A DNA stretch of 64,000 bases from Bacteroidota bacterium (GTDB lineage: Bacteria > Bacteroidota > Bacteroidia > Bacteroidales > Bacteroidaceae), in contig JAEXAJ010000231.1 in assembly GCA_023458215.1 (NCBI GenBank), positions 1-64,000 on the forward strand. The letters are read 5' to 3'. The notes under the pieces were generated by a model. The model was not told the DNA's origin. It searched no databases and saw only the letters and a program-made list of their open reading frames with translations. Made by a program: the position numbers and the translations under genes. Shown one piece after another: positions 27,170 to 35,962 of the stretch. Positions within the stretch are counted from its first letter, which is position 1. Every line of letters starts with the position of its first letter.

Positions 27170-29692
27170 TCATTCTGTGACGCTGGATTCTTGGACGCAG
27201 CGCACGGGGAACGCGCCCGACCGGTAGGCGTCGTACACCGGGCGCACCCAACCAATGTCCGTGCTCAGAAAACCACCGTTCTGCGCCCTTGCCTGAAACG
27301 GTGCTGACGACCATGCGTAGCAACCATAGCCAACGTAGACCACCTGCCCATTGCCGCCGTAGCGATAGCCGGCTGACGGATAGAAGGCCTCAGTGCCCGT
27401 ACCGACACCATTTACGTAATAGCGACGGCCAAAAACACCGGAAGTAGCAAGCATAAAGCCCTTCCCATTTCCATCTTCATAATTAGCCTTATCTGCATCA
27501 GGACAATTATAATAAGTAGTATTACTTGTATTATAATCCGTTCCCGCAGGCGTTTCTCCTGTATTAGTCGTCGTAAAGTTTGTCCAGGTATCCTGAGGAG
27601 GCATACACCAACCGGGAGGACAAGGATCATAAATGGTTTTTCCTGTAAACTCAGTATCTAAACGCAAACTGGTCTTATTATCCGTGAACTGGCCACCCCA
27701 CAACCTATTAGAAACGATCCAAGCAGAAGTAGGCTCAGCTTTACTTGCTGTGTAATTGGCAGGATGTGCGCCATAAATCCAATTATAGGACGAATTAGTT
27801 CCATCACCACCATTCGCACTTTTGTCATTATCATCGCGCAATATAAACGTCAACGGATGTTGTATCGCATACGATATTATTCCTTGCGCATCTGTTGAAG
27901 CATCTGCATTCTTTATTTGATAGGCGCTACCTCTCAAATCGGCAGCAGTCAATTTATTACCTCCTTTATCAAAGACATCCACTATTTCCGAATTGTTGTC
28001 CGTCCTTCTTTCTCTAGTACTTGCCGTAGGAAACGGATCTTTGCGACCGAACTGATAATATAAACCGAAAGTCTTGGTAACCTCATCCGTATTCGAAGGA
28101 GTGTTGCTTGCAGCACCCAAATCACGATCCATCATTACTAATTCACGGGAAGAGGCGGTAAAATTATTCCAATATTGAGCGCTGTTCATTCCCTTTCTCA
28201 AATTAGTCTTATACGTCTGTGTATGGGCTGCATTCATCCCTGCCAAATCGAACGATGTCCTCCATATATGCCAGCTCCAAAGCGCTTCATTGTCATTCGT
28301 ATTTGCCTTTACGGCAATAACCGCGTTTCCTTCCGTCAAGTCACCGGTCTTGAAGGTGACATAACCGCTTGCCGACCAACCGACGTATTCAATGACGCCG
28401 CCATGCTTGCCCGTTTCCCATACCAATTCGGCGGCAGCGGGAGATATTCTTTCATCGGCAGTAGTCACTCCCGCAGGCAGGGTAATAGGATCTGTTTTTG
28501 TAGAACCATTTCCACGAATAGTGCCTTTGAAGCGATACCAGGTATTGGATTGATTCACCAGATAACAATTTGCTGTGGCGGGTTTCCCATCAGCGTCTAT
28601 GCTCAGATCCTTGCCCACCTGCATACGGGCATCCATCAGGTTTGTACCTTTAATGGCGGCATTGACGTTGTATCTGGTGTTTCGTTCCACGTCAAAGTTG
28701 TTGGCATCGGCGCTCTTGCCCAAGTAAATCGTATAGACTATATCTTTGACTATGCCACCTGTAGGAGTATATCTTCCCGCTATACGGATATAGGTGGCTT
28801 TACCGGATATAGGCGCATTACCCTCGTAACGTTCCGTCCAAGCGGCAGCGCTCGATACCGAACCCGTCCCCTGCTTGTTTTCGGGCATATACCAGACGAT
28901 ATTGGTATTCGTTCCACCATCGTAGCTTGTCACTTCAAACTCAGCTTGCTGGTTTACATACCATACATTCTTCGGAACGTTCTCTAGCGTAATTGAGCTG
29001 GCCGTAAACGAGCCGTTCCCTATTGCCAGGTTCAAAGTGACCTTCGCTACCAGACGCGTCAGTCTTACTTCTTGCGGACTGGAAGTTACGGACTCTGAGT
29101 TGAACGAGAAATTGCCGCACATAGGCAAACCGCCATTGATAACGGTGGATGCCGTTTGGTTTGCTCTGTAAGAGGCTTTAAAAACAGCCTCGGTAGTAGT
29201 GTTCAGCGTATAGTCCCCCGTAACGTCACCCACATTAGCTACTATATATACCGGACAAATACCGACTCCGGTAAGCAAGGGGATACTTACGGTATTCCCA
29301 CCCAGTCCGCTGCTGTATTCCTTATATATCAGTTTATTATCCGAGCCAAACTGAAACACACAGATATCATTAATAATATCTTCATTAGCCACCTCGCCGG
29401 GTATAGTCGCAGCACGGGTTACATTGGTATTGGGCTTGGCCGTACTGTCATCGCCCAATACCAGCTCGAGCGCCTCTTCTTTTGAACGCATCATGGCGCC
29501 GCTACTATTCATGGGCGAGGTGCTTAACGATAGGCAGACATTGGCCGTAGGGCCTTGCGGCTTGCCTGCATTGTTTGTGGGGTCAATATCTGCGGAGCAT
29601 GAAACCAGCAGAAAAGTCCCCAAGGCTATAAGCACATTAATTGCCTTTATTCGTTTTATTCCTGTCATATTACTTTTTTGTATCGTTATCAT
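27170..29692 (-). CDS. Fimbrial tip-like lipoprotein A with C-terminal lectin-fold variable region
   Basis: An 840-residue lipoprotein; the lipobox is VSCS after the hydrophobic NVLIALGTFLL, and the best start is an internal Met (MTGIKRIK, residue 9). Residues about 100-340 resemble a fimbrillin/FimA-type fold (NDICVFQFGSDNKLIYKEYS; VYIVANVGDVTGDYT; RLVAKVTLNLAIGNG). Residues 500-830 resemble the Fib_succ_major (TIGR02145) lectin-like domain (LYYQFGRKDPFPT; TIYDPCPPGWCMPPQDTW). The last 70 residues vary strongly from the tandem paralogue at 29743 in the pattern of DGR targets, ending in the conserved FPVRCV. It is the last gene of the fimbrial operon. A tip adhesin role is inferred from architecture. 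Confidence 0.85.
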   Translation of the reverse strand: MITIQKSNMTGIKRIKAINVLIALGTFLLVSCSADIDPTNNAGKPQGPTANVCLSLSTSPMNSSGAMMRSKEEALELVLGDDSTAKPNTNVTRAATIPGEVANEDIINDICVFQFGSDNKLIYKEYSSGLGGNTVSIPLLTGVGICPVYIVANVGDVTGDYTLNTTTEAVFKASYRANQTASTVINGGLPMCGNFSFNSESVTSSPQEVRLTRLVAKVTLNLAIGNGSFTASSITLENVPKNVWYVNQQAEFEVTSYDGGTNTNIVWYMPENKQGTGSVSSAAAWTERYEGNAPISGKATYIRIAGRYTPTGGIVKDIVYTIYLGKSADANNFDVERNTRYNVNAAIKGTNLMDARMQVGKDLSIDADGKPATANCYLVNQSNTWYRFKGTIRGNGSTKTDPITLPAGVTTADERISPAAAELVWETGKHGGVIEYVGWSASGYVTFKTGDLTEGNAVIAVKANTNDNEALWSWHIWRTSFDLAGMNAAHTQTYKTNLRKGMNSAQYWNNFTASSRELVMMDRDLGAASNTPSNTDEVTKTFGLYYQFGRKDPFPTASTRERRTDNNSEIVDVFDKGGNKLTAADLRGSAYQIKNADASTDAQGIISYAIQHPLTFILRDDNDKSANGGDGTNSSYNWIYGAHPANYTASKAEPTSAWIVSNRLWGGQFTDNKTSLRLDTEFTGKTIYDPCPPGWCMPPQDTWTNFTTTNTGETPAGTDYNTSNTTYYNCPDADKANYEDGNGKGFMLATSGVFGRRYYVNGVGTGTEAFYPSAGYRYGGNGQVVYVGYGCYAWSSAPFQARAQNGGFLSTDIGWVRPVYDAYRSGAFPVRCVQESSVTE
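27215..27376 (-). other. Putative DGR variable region (VR-A)
   Basis: Fifty-four codons near the 3' end of lipoprotein A. Compared codon by codon with VR-B (29791-29952), most differing codons change in the first or second base while the third base stays the same (for example AAT/GGT, GTC/TAC, TAT/GGT, AGC/TAC, GAC/AGC, GCC/ATC, GGC/CAC). This is what mutagenesis of template AAC/AAT codons gives. The flanking GCGTTCCCCGTGCGCTGCGT is identical in both and would serve as the 3' anchor. Confidence 0.8.
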
Positions 29693-29742
29693 ATTCTATT
29701 CATTTCTATTTCGTCACTTTCCCTTAGAAGGCGTCTATCACA

Positions 29743-32238
29743 TCAGTCTACCGGAACGCTGGATTCCTGGACGCAGCGCACGGGGAACGCGTGCGACCGG
29801 TTGATGCTGTACACCGGGCCCACCCAACCAATGTTCGTGTACAGAAAACCACCGTTCTGCGAACTTGCCTGAAACGGCGACGACGACCATGCGTAGCAAC
29901 CACCGCCAACGTAGTACACCTGCCCACCGACGCCGTCCCGATAGCCGACTGCCGGGTAGAAGGCCTCAGTGCCCGAACCGACACCATTCACGTAATAGCG
30001 ACGGCCAAAAACACCGGAAGTAGCAAGCATAAAGCCCATCCCATCCCCATCATCATAATTAGCTTTATCCGCAACAGGGCAATTATAATAATCAATATTA
30101 GTTGTATTATAATCCGTTACCGCAGGCATTTCTCCTGTATTAGTCGTCGTAAAGTTTGTCCAGGTATCCTGAGGAGGCATACACCAACCTGTAGGACAAG
30201 GATCATAAATGGTTTTACCTGTAAACTCAGTATCTAAACGCAAACTGGTCTTATTATCCGTGAACTGACCACCCCACAATCTATTAGAAACAAGCCAGGC
30301 TTGAGTAGGCTCAGCTTTACCCGCTGTATAATTGGCAGGATGCGCACCATATATCCAATTATTGGACGAATTAGTTCCATCACCACCATTCGCACTTTTG
30401 TCATTATCATCACGCAATATAAACTTCAACGGATGTTTTATCGCATACGTTATTATTCCTTGTACCTCTGTTGAAGCATCTGCATTCTTTATTTGATAGG
30501 CATTACCCCTCAAGTCAGCAGCAGTCAATTTAGTTCCTTCTTTATCAAAGACATCCACTATTTCCGAATTGTTGTCCAACCTTCTTTCTCTAGTACTTGC
30601 CGTAGGAAACGGATCTTTGCGGCCGAATTGATAATATAAACCGAAAGTTTTGGTAACCTCATCCGTATTCGAAGGAGTATTGCTTGCAGCACCCAAATCA
30701 CGATCCATCATTACTAAATCACGGGAAGAAACCGTAAAACCATCCCAGTAAATGTCTGCCATTCCGTGCCGTAGGTTAGTCTTATACGTCTGTGTATGGG
30801 CTGCATTCATCCCTGCCAAATCGAACGATGTCCTCCAGATATGCCAGCTCCAAAGCGCTTCATTGTCATTCGTATTTGCCTTTACGGCAATAACCGCGTT
30901 TCCTTCCGTCAAGTCGCCGGTCTTGAAAGTGACATAACCGCTTGCCGACCAACCGACGTATTCAATGACGCCGCCATGCTTGCCCGTTTCCCATACCAAT
31001 TCGGCGGCAGCGGGAGATATGCTTTCATCGGCGGCAGCCACTCCCGCAGGCAGGGTAATAGGATCTGTTTTTACAGAACCGTTCCCGCGAATAGTGCCTT
31101 TGAAGCGATACCAGGTGTTGGATTGATTCACCAGGTAGCAATTTGCCGTGGCGGGTTTCCCATCAGCGTCCATGCTCAGGTCTTTGCCCACCATTACACG
31201 GGCATCCGCCAAATTCGTTCCCTTGATTGTAGCCGTTACCGTGTACTTGGTATTGCGTACCACATTAAAGTCATTGGCGTCGGTACTCTTGCCCGGATAT
31301 ATCACGAAAACCACCTCTTTCTTTTCTCCACCGGCAGAAATATATTCTCCCGCCACACGAATATAGGTAGCTTTGCCCGATTGCGGCGCTTTGCCTTCAT
31401 AACGTTCCGTCCAAGCGGTAGCGCTTGATACCGCCCCCGTCCCCTGCTTGTTTTCGGGCATATACCAAACTATGTCGGTATTCGTTCCGCCACCGTAGCT
31501 TGTCACCTCAAATTCGGCTTGCTGGTCTACATACCATACATTCTTCGGTACGTTCTCCAATGTGACCGAGCCTACTGCGAACGAGCCGTTTTCCGTCTTC
31601 AGGCTCAAAGCGACCTTCGCCACCAGGCGCGTCAAGGTGACGTTTTGCGAGGTGGCACCGGCATCACTCGATTCGAACGTGAAATTGCCGCACATGGGCA
31701 GCCCGCCATTGATGATGACGGACGCTGTCTGATCCGTTTTAGAAGAAGACTTGAAACTACTTTCTTGTGTAGTATTTACCGTATAATTTTCCGTAACATC
31801 TCCCACATTTGCCAACACATATACGTTACACCTGCCTATGCCGCTAAGTAAAGGTATATTCACTTCAGTACTTTCCAATCCGGCGGCATAGTTCTTAAAC
31901 TTCAGTTTACCGTCCGCACCAAACTGGAACACGCATAGATCGTTTATCTTATTCTCCGCTTCGACGGTCAACTCCCCTTCCACCCATGCGGTTGCATCCG
32001 CACGAGTTGCAGCATTATTGGTCTCAACCCTCTTTTCATCGCCCAACACCACATTCAGGGCATCTTCCATTGAACGGGTTACGCTGCCGCCACTGTCCAT
32101 GGCAGAAGCAACCAGCGAAAGGCGAACATGGGTGGTAGTGCCTTGCGCTCCCCCCGTATTGCCGGCAGGGTCGATATCTTTGGAACACGAAGCCAGCAAC
32201 AAAGCCCCGACGATGGTAAGTACATTAATCGCTTTCAT
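29743..32238 (-). CDS. Fimbrial tip-like lipoprotein B with C-terminal lectin-fold variable region
   Basis: An 831-residue tandem paralogue of lipoprotein A, starting at MKAINVLTIVGALLLASC with lipobox LASC. Domain order is the same: fimbrillin-like N-terminal half (NDLCVFQFGADGKLKFKNYA), then a lectin-like Fib_succ_major domain (TIYDPCPTGWCMPPQDTW) and a variable tail ending FPVRCVQ. Residues from about 350 to 760 are nearly identical to protein A, the N-terminal third is more divergent, and the last 60 residues differ at positions expected for a retroelement target. It lies 50 bp upstream of gene A in the same operon. Duplicate adhesins would allow two tip variants at once (inference). Confidence 0.85.
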   Translation of the reverse strand: MKAINVLTIVGALLLASCSKDIDPAGNTGGAQGTTTHVRLSLVASAMDSGGSVTRSMEDALNVVLGDEKRVETNNAATRADATAWVEGELTVEAENKINDLCVFQFGADGKLKFKNYAAGLESTEVNIPLLSGIGRCNVYVLANVGDVTENYTVNTTQESSFKSSSKTDQTASVIINGGLPMCGNFTFESSDAGATSQNVTLTRLVAKVALSLKTENGSFAVGSVTLENVPKNVWYVDQQAEFEVTSYGGGTNTDIVWYMPENKQGTGAVSSATAWTERYEGKAPQSGKATYIRVAGEYISAGGEKKEVVFVIYPGKSTDANDFNVVRNTKYTVTATIKGTNLADARVMVGKDLSMDADGKPATANCYLVNQSNTWYRFKGTIRGNGSVKTDPITLPAGVAAADESISPAAAELVWETGKHGGVIEYVGWSASGYVTFKTGDLTEGNAVIAVKANTNDNEALWSWHIWRTSFDLAGMNAAHTQTYKTNLRHGMADIYWDGFTVSSRDLVMMDRDLGAASNTPSNTDEVTKTFGLYYQFGRKDPFPTASTRERRLDNNSEIVDVFDKEGTKLTAADLRGNAYQIKNADASTEVQGIITYAIKHPLKFILRDDNDKSANGGDGTNSSNNWIYGAHPANYTAGKAEPTQAWLVSNRLWGGQFTDNKTSLRLDTEFTGKTIYDPCPTGWCMPPQDTWTNFTTTNTGEMPAVTDYNTTNIDYYNCPVADKANYDDGDGMGFMLATSGVFGRRYYVNGVGSGTEAFYPAVGYRDGVGGQVYYVGGGCYAWSSSPFQASSQNGGFLYTNIGWVGPVYSINRSHAFPVRCVQESSVPVD
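29791..29952 (-). other. Putative DGR variable region (VR-B)
   Basis: The counterpart of VR-A in lipoprotein B. Within 54 codons about 19 differ from VR-A, most of them nonsynonymous, while invariant codons (TGG, TTT, CCG, TGC, CAG, GGT runs) are kept exactly. The core WSS and NGGFL residues are unchanged, consistent with a C-type lectin scaffold whose surface residues vary. Confidence 0.8.
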
Positions 32239-32286
32239 CTGAATTATTTTTTATAAACAAATTCTTAGTATTTCGTCATTCTACCC

Positions 32287-33462
32287 CTAAGTGAAATCAA
32301 CCTGGTTATCACTTTCGTCCCAACCGTCGGGAGAGGTGGCGCCACCGCCGCCGCCCGTACCGGAAGATACATCCTCTTCGGTAGTCCAGGGGAACACGCC
32401 CGATATCAAACCGGGATAGCTGCCCGCCACGTCATTCCAGTTTTGGTCGGGCTGCCATCCGCCGACCGTAATGGTGGCGTTTCCGTCGCCCGTAGCGGCA
32501 CCGAAGTTTATATCGGTCCATTCACCCACAAGTATCTCTATCGAGGGTTTCTCATAACCGCCGATATCCGGCAAAAGGGACTCATTCCCCCAGGGAGTTA
32601 CAGTAAGCGTTAGTCGAAACACACTCCCTTCCATCCTGAGAGTGAACGTATAATGTGTGCCTTCGGCAAATATCAGATCGGCGGGCAGGTCGGCCTTAAT
32701 TCCGGTATCAGCCATGCCGTTGAACGAAACGGTCATTTTGAGTTCGAAAGCCCCCGCATTACGGGGAAGCACTATGGTGGAGCCGCTCCTGGCGTTGGGT
32801 GTCCCGCCGGGGTCGGGGCAAGAAAATCCGTCACCCGCCAAGGCCACCGTCGCGTCTTGCGCCACACCTGCCAACTGAAACGATACATTCAGCGGTACTA
32901 CTTGGGGAGCCTGTGTCTGATTAGTGAGTTCTACTGATTTTATATCCACCGAGGTGATATTTTCATTCTTAGGCGAAAGGGCAAAAGTAAGCTGTGTACA
33001 TCGCCGCTTCAAGGGAGTAAGTTCCACCTCAGATTCCACTTCGCTAATCGTTTTCGCCTCGGTCAGCGAGGCGGCGTAGTCGACGCCATGCCCCACAGAA
33101 ACGGTAGTGCCGTCCACTTCCAGGTGGGGAGTTATCGCATAGAAATCATAAGTTCCAACCCGGAGTGACAAAGGGGCGACGGACGTCAGCTTGCCATCAC
33201 CGGTTGCCGTATAGGTAGCTTGTCCTGCTAACTCATCTGTCGATAAATTGGGATTAATACCTGTACGCCGGAATGCAAGAATACGTACTGTTACACCGCC
33301 TTCTAATGTGTGAGAGGAGGCACGCGTAGTAACATCCGCCTCCACTTCCGCCACAGAAAACCGAACGATGACCGGCTCATTGCTGTCGAACGTGTCGGTG
33401 CTGTCGGCGCAAGCGCCGAACAGCAAAGCCGCCAGTAAGTATCTTATTCCTTTATAGTTCAT
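32287..33462 (-). CDS. Fimbrillin-clan lipoprotein
   Basis: A 391-residue lipoprotein (lipobox FGAC near residue 17, then ADSTDTF). An arginine after the propeptide (TTRASSH, about residue 47) resembles the gingipain-type maturation site of FimA-like pilins. The body has the two-domain beta layout of the fimbrillin clan (VTVRILAFRRTGINPN; LRVGTYDFYAITPH; HYTFTLRMEGSVFRLTLTV). The C-terminal end is unusual: a glycine-rich run SSGTGGGGGATSPDGWDE. It sits between the Mfa-like gene and the first variable lipoprotein and is probably a minor pilus subunit or connector (inference). Confidence 0.75.
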   Translation of the reverse strand: MNYKGIRYLLAALLFGACADSTDTFDSNEPVIVRFSVAEVEADVTTRASSHTLEGGVTVRILAFRRTGINPNLSTDELAGQATYTATGDGKLTSVAPLSLRVGTYDFYAITPHLEVDGTTVSVGHGVDYAASLTEAKTISEVESEVELTPLKRRCTQLTFALSPKNENITSVDIKSVELTNQTQAPQVVPLNVSFQLAGVAQDATVALAGDGFSCPDPGGTPNARSGSTIVLPRNAGAFELKMTVSFNGMADTGIKADLPADLIFAEGTHYTFTLRMEGSVFRLTLTVTPWGNESLLPDIGGYEKPSIEILVGEWTDINFGAATGDGNATITVGGWQPDQNWNDVAGSYPGLISGVFPWTTEEDVSSGTGGGGGATSPDGWDESDNQVDFT

Positions 33463-33481
33463 AGAGCCTCCGGGTATTGGA

Positions 33482-34483
33482 TTATTGAATTACTACTTCA
33501 CCGGGAGCAGTAGCCGTTACCCAGTCGCCTATGGTTATGGTAGGAGCTATTCCGATAGTGCTGAACTTCAAAGTAATGACGTATGAGTTGCTTGCCAAAT
33601 AACCGGCTGCAAGCGTAATACCTTGTTCCAACGTTCCGTTTTCCATTTCTATAGACAAAGTGATCTTGGCATCGGAAGCAGCAGCTACGGGGGCAAACAT
33701 GGCATAACCGGCAAGAGTAGGACTTGCGCTAGCTGTGCTGAGAGCCAAGGGTTTGGTACTGCTATAATCAATTGCCGCATTGTCAGCAGGATTATTCTTT
33801 ACTAAATCCAGATCATCACTTCCATTGAAAGCCGCAGAAGCCTTAGCTTCACTTGTCGCAGAGCTTTCGGGCAATGTTATCACGCAGTTTTGTTTCTTAC
33901 CCTTGATCTTTATAGATTTGATACCACCCCAAACAGTCTTTGCGTCAGCATCAGCCGCATAAGCTTTCACGCTTATCTGAGTCAATACGTGACTAAAAGT
34001 CATACTTGCGATGGGAGTGGTTTTATTGCCTTCTTTCAACTCGGTAACCATTATGTCGGTAGAACCGTCTACGTTGCTGAAGGTCACGGTTCTGCCTGCT
34101 TGGGCATAGGTGCCACCGTTGGGATACCATCCTATCAGTTTACTTTTTCCCCCATTGGCAAGATAATAAGCCGTAGGGGTGAAACTCAATTTATTGTCAG
34201 AAGAAGCTACTGTACCCGCCAGTGCTGTCGTGCCAAAAGTACCGTAAGTTCCAGCACTTTCTTCATCCGCCCGCACAAAGCTTACACTTAAGTCATTAGC
34301 CAAAGTATTTTTAATCATCCCGGCTCCGCGAGTCCCAGTTGAAGCCGACTCAATACCACTGCTCATAGATATTTCTACAAGCCCGTTTTTTACAGATGTA
34401 TCCACACCATCTTCAGAAGAGCACCCTGCCAGCAATAAAGGCAAAGCGCATCCCATACATACTACCAACTTTTTCATTTTCAT
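33482..34483 (-). CDS. Fimbrillin-family (Mfa-like) lipoprotein
   Basis: Starting from the Met of MKMKKLVVCMG at 34483, a 333-residue lipoprotein with lipobox LAGC and SSEDG after it. The mature part shows the fimbrillin (Mfa_like_1) signature: TRGAG near residue 50, FTPTAYYLANGGKSKLIGWY, MVTELKEGNK..FSHVLTQISVKAYA, and a C-terminal strand pair ending TIGDWVTATAPGEVVI. Such proteins are accessory or minor pilins. An ATG eight codons upstream exists but gives a poorer signal peptide. It lies 19 bp upstream of the next fimbrillin gene. Confidence 0.85.
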   Translation of the reverse strand: MKMKKLVVCMGCALPLLLAGCSSEDGVDTSVKNGLVEISMSSGIESASTGTRGAGMIKNTLANDLSVSFVRADEESAGTYGTFGTTALAGTVASSDNKLSFTPTAYYLANGGKSKLIGWYPNGGTYAQAGRTVTFSNVDGSTDIMVTELKEGNKTTPIASMTFSHVLTQISVKAYAADADAKTVWGGIKSIKIKGKKQNCVITLPESSATSEAKASAAFNGSDDLDLVKNNPADNAAIDYSSTKPLALSTASASPTLAGYAMFAPVAAASDAKITLSIEMENGTLEQGITLAAGYLASNSYVITLKFSTIGIAPTITIGDWVTATAPGEVVIQ

Positions 34484-34535
34484 ACTACATCCATTTTTAG
34501 TTATCACCTTATATTGGTTATTAAATTCTCATTCC

Positions 34536-34709
34536 TCAAAGTAATTCTGTGCCTTGATTACCGATATCTATATCCGTATCCACATCAATAGTGATATCCA
34601 CATTATTCTGCTCATTCTTAGCAGGACATTCAGCCAAGTCATCCGGTATGCAACTACCTGATAGCATCAGAATCCCCAAAAAACCGAACAGTACCCAAAG
34701 CTTGCTCAT
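34536..34709 (-). CDS. 57-residue lipoprotein in the fimbrial operon
   Basis: The frame reads MSKLWVLFGFLGILM then the lipobox LSGSC at residues 16-20, followed by an acidic mature part rich in Asp/Ile (IPDDLAECPA, then DITIDVDTDIDIG). A strong Shine-Dalgarno AAAGGAGGTGG lies just before the ATG, as for the smalltalk gene. It fills the 230-bp gap between the FimA-like and Mfa-like genes. Too short for standard calling, but the signal peptide plus ribosome site make it convincing. It may be a small anchor or assembly factor of the pilus; I know of no firm homologue. Confidence 0.75.
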   Translation of the reverse strand: MSKLWVLFGFLGILMLSGSCIPDDLAECPAKNEQNNVDITIDVDTDIDIGNQGTELL

Positions 34710-34740
34710 ATCCACCTCCTTTTTTTATTCAATGGGCTCA

Positions 34741-35949
34741 TCAATTCAATTCGACTTCCTGCACTATTTGCAGCGTCCAGTCGTCCACACTCACCGTCAG
34801 ATCTATATTTGAAGCAGTTACCTCTGCGCCCGGATTCGTTTCACCGTCTCCCTTAATGACTGCCTTGATGCGGTAATCACGATTGCGGGCAATAGTACCA
34901 TCGCCGATACCTGTTGTTTGCGAAGGATCGGAAGGAGTGATGCTTGTACCGGCTTGCGAACGATTCACAACGATGGGATAATAAACGTAAACAGCGGGTT
35001 TGGGTCCTCCGCCATCCGGATCGAAATAGCCGGACAACACCAACTTCGTGCGATTCGTAGCATCATTATTGGCAAAAGCATAGAACCAGTAGGGAACTGC
35101 ATATTCATCATTAGTTATTTCAACCCCATTCGGCGGAGTGACATCATTCAGCAAGAAACCTGCTCCCTTTGTCCACAAAAAACTGCCGTCAGGTTGCTCC
35201 TGTGTCGTGCCACCATGGAGCCAGGTGGCCTGCGAGGGCATGGTTTGCGTTACATCGCCCGGAGAAACCCGCGAAGCCTCCAAAGCATTGCACAGGAATA
35301 CACGATCCAACTTAAAAGTCGCGTCGCTATATTCAAGTCCGAAATTGGCACGAATACTGGAAATAGAAATACGTGCTACCAATCGTGAAAGATTGACCGA
35401 AACAGCTATGGATTTATTAGCTATCAATGTCACTTCTTTATCGCTAATGCCCGACATTGGAAGCAAATCGGATGCTTGCTGCCCATCACGAACAGTCTGC
35501 ACCAGTCCCACGGTCTTGCCGATAAACTCATTCTTGGTCTGTACACCGTTGAAAGTACCTTCGGGCACATTAGCAACCACAATAATCTCGCACGTTCCGG
35601 GAGAGCAGAGTATTTTGCCGGTCTTCACTGTGCCGGAGTTATCGGCAGTTATATTCGGCTCGACAATCGTGTTTACCGAGCCGTCGCCAAAGAACAACCC
35701 TACTGTCAATCGATGAATAGTTGCCTCATTATCGGGAAGTGCATTGCCCGTAGCACGTGTATGGGCAGGATTCTTCCCTGAAAGAGTCAATTGGAGACTG
35801 GCTGTTTTTTCAAGAGGACGCCTTGCGGTTTCTTCCTCTCCACTACAAGAAGCAAACATAATCAACACCATGGTAAGCAACCAACCGAGCAGGCAAATAC
35901 TGCCGCCCTTCACTGTTTTTTCGCATTTAATCATCATACGCATATCCAT
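34741..35949 (-). CDS. FimA/Mfa1-type fimbrial subunit lipoprotein
   Basis: A 402-residue lipoprotein (hydrophobic LLGWLLTMVLIMFASC, then SGEEE). The first mature domain has the P_gingi_FimA pattern: IHRLTVGLFFGDGSVNTIV, GTCEIIVVANVPEGTF and NLSRLVARISISSI. HTRATGN at about residue 65 is a likely arginine-specific maturation site. The last strand, DLTVSVDDWTLQIVQEVELN, would serve as the C-terminal polymerisation strand in type V pili. I therefore take it as the principal pilin or an anchor-type subunit. It is located directly after the DUF3868 gene (13 bp). Confidence 0.8.
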   Translation of the reverse strand: MDMRMMIKCEKTVKGGSICLLGWLLTMVLIMFASCSGEEETARRPLEKTASLQLTLSGKNPAHTRATGNALPDNEATIHRLTVGLFFGDGSVNTIVEPNITADNSGTVKTGKILCSPGTCEIIVVANVPEGTFNGVQTKNEFIGKTVGLVQTVRDGQQASDLLPMSGISDKEVTLIANKSIAVSVNLSRLVARISISSIRANFGLEYSDATFKLDRVFLCNALEASRVSPGDVTQTMPSQATWLHGGTTQEQPDGSFLWTKGAGFLLNDVTPPNGVEITNDEYAVPYWFYAFANNDATNRTKLVLSGYFDPDGGGPKPAVYVYYPIVVNRSQAGTSITPSDPSQTTGIGDGTIARNRDYRIKAVIKGDGETNPGAEVTASNIDLTVSVDDWTLQIVQEVELN

Positions 35950-35962
35950 TTTATATTATTCA

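Noticed and set aside
28175..31428. Long plus-strand ORFs (up to 270 codons) opposite the two adhesin genes.
   Set aside because: They lie fully antisense to well-supported genes, have no start signals or recognisable domains, and appear in both paralogues only because the sense strands are similar.
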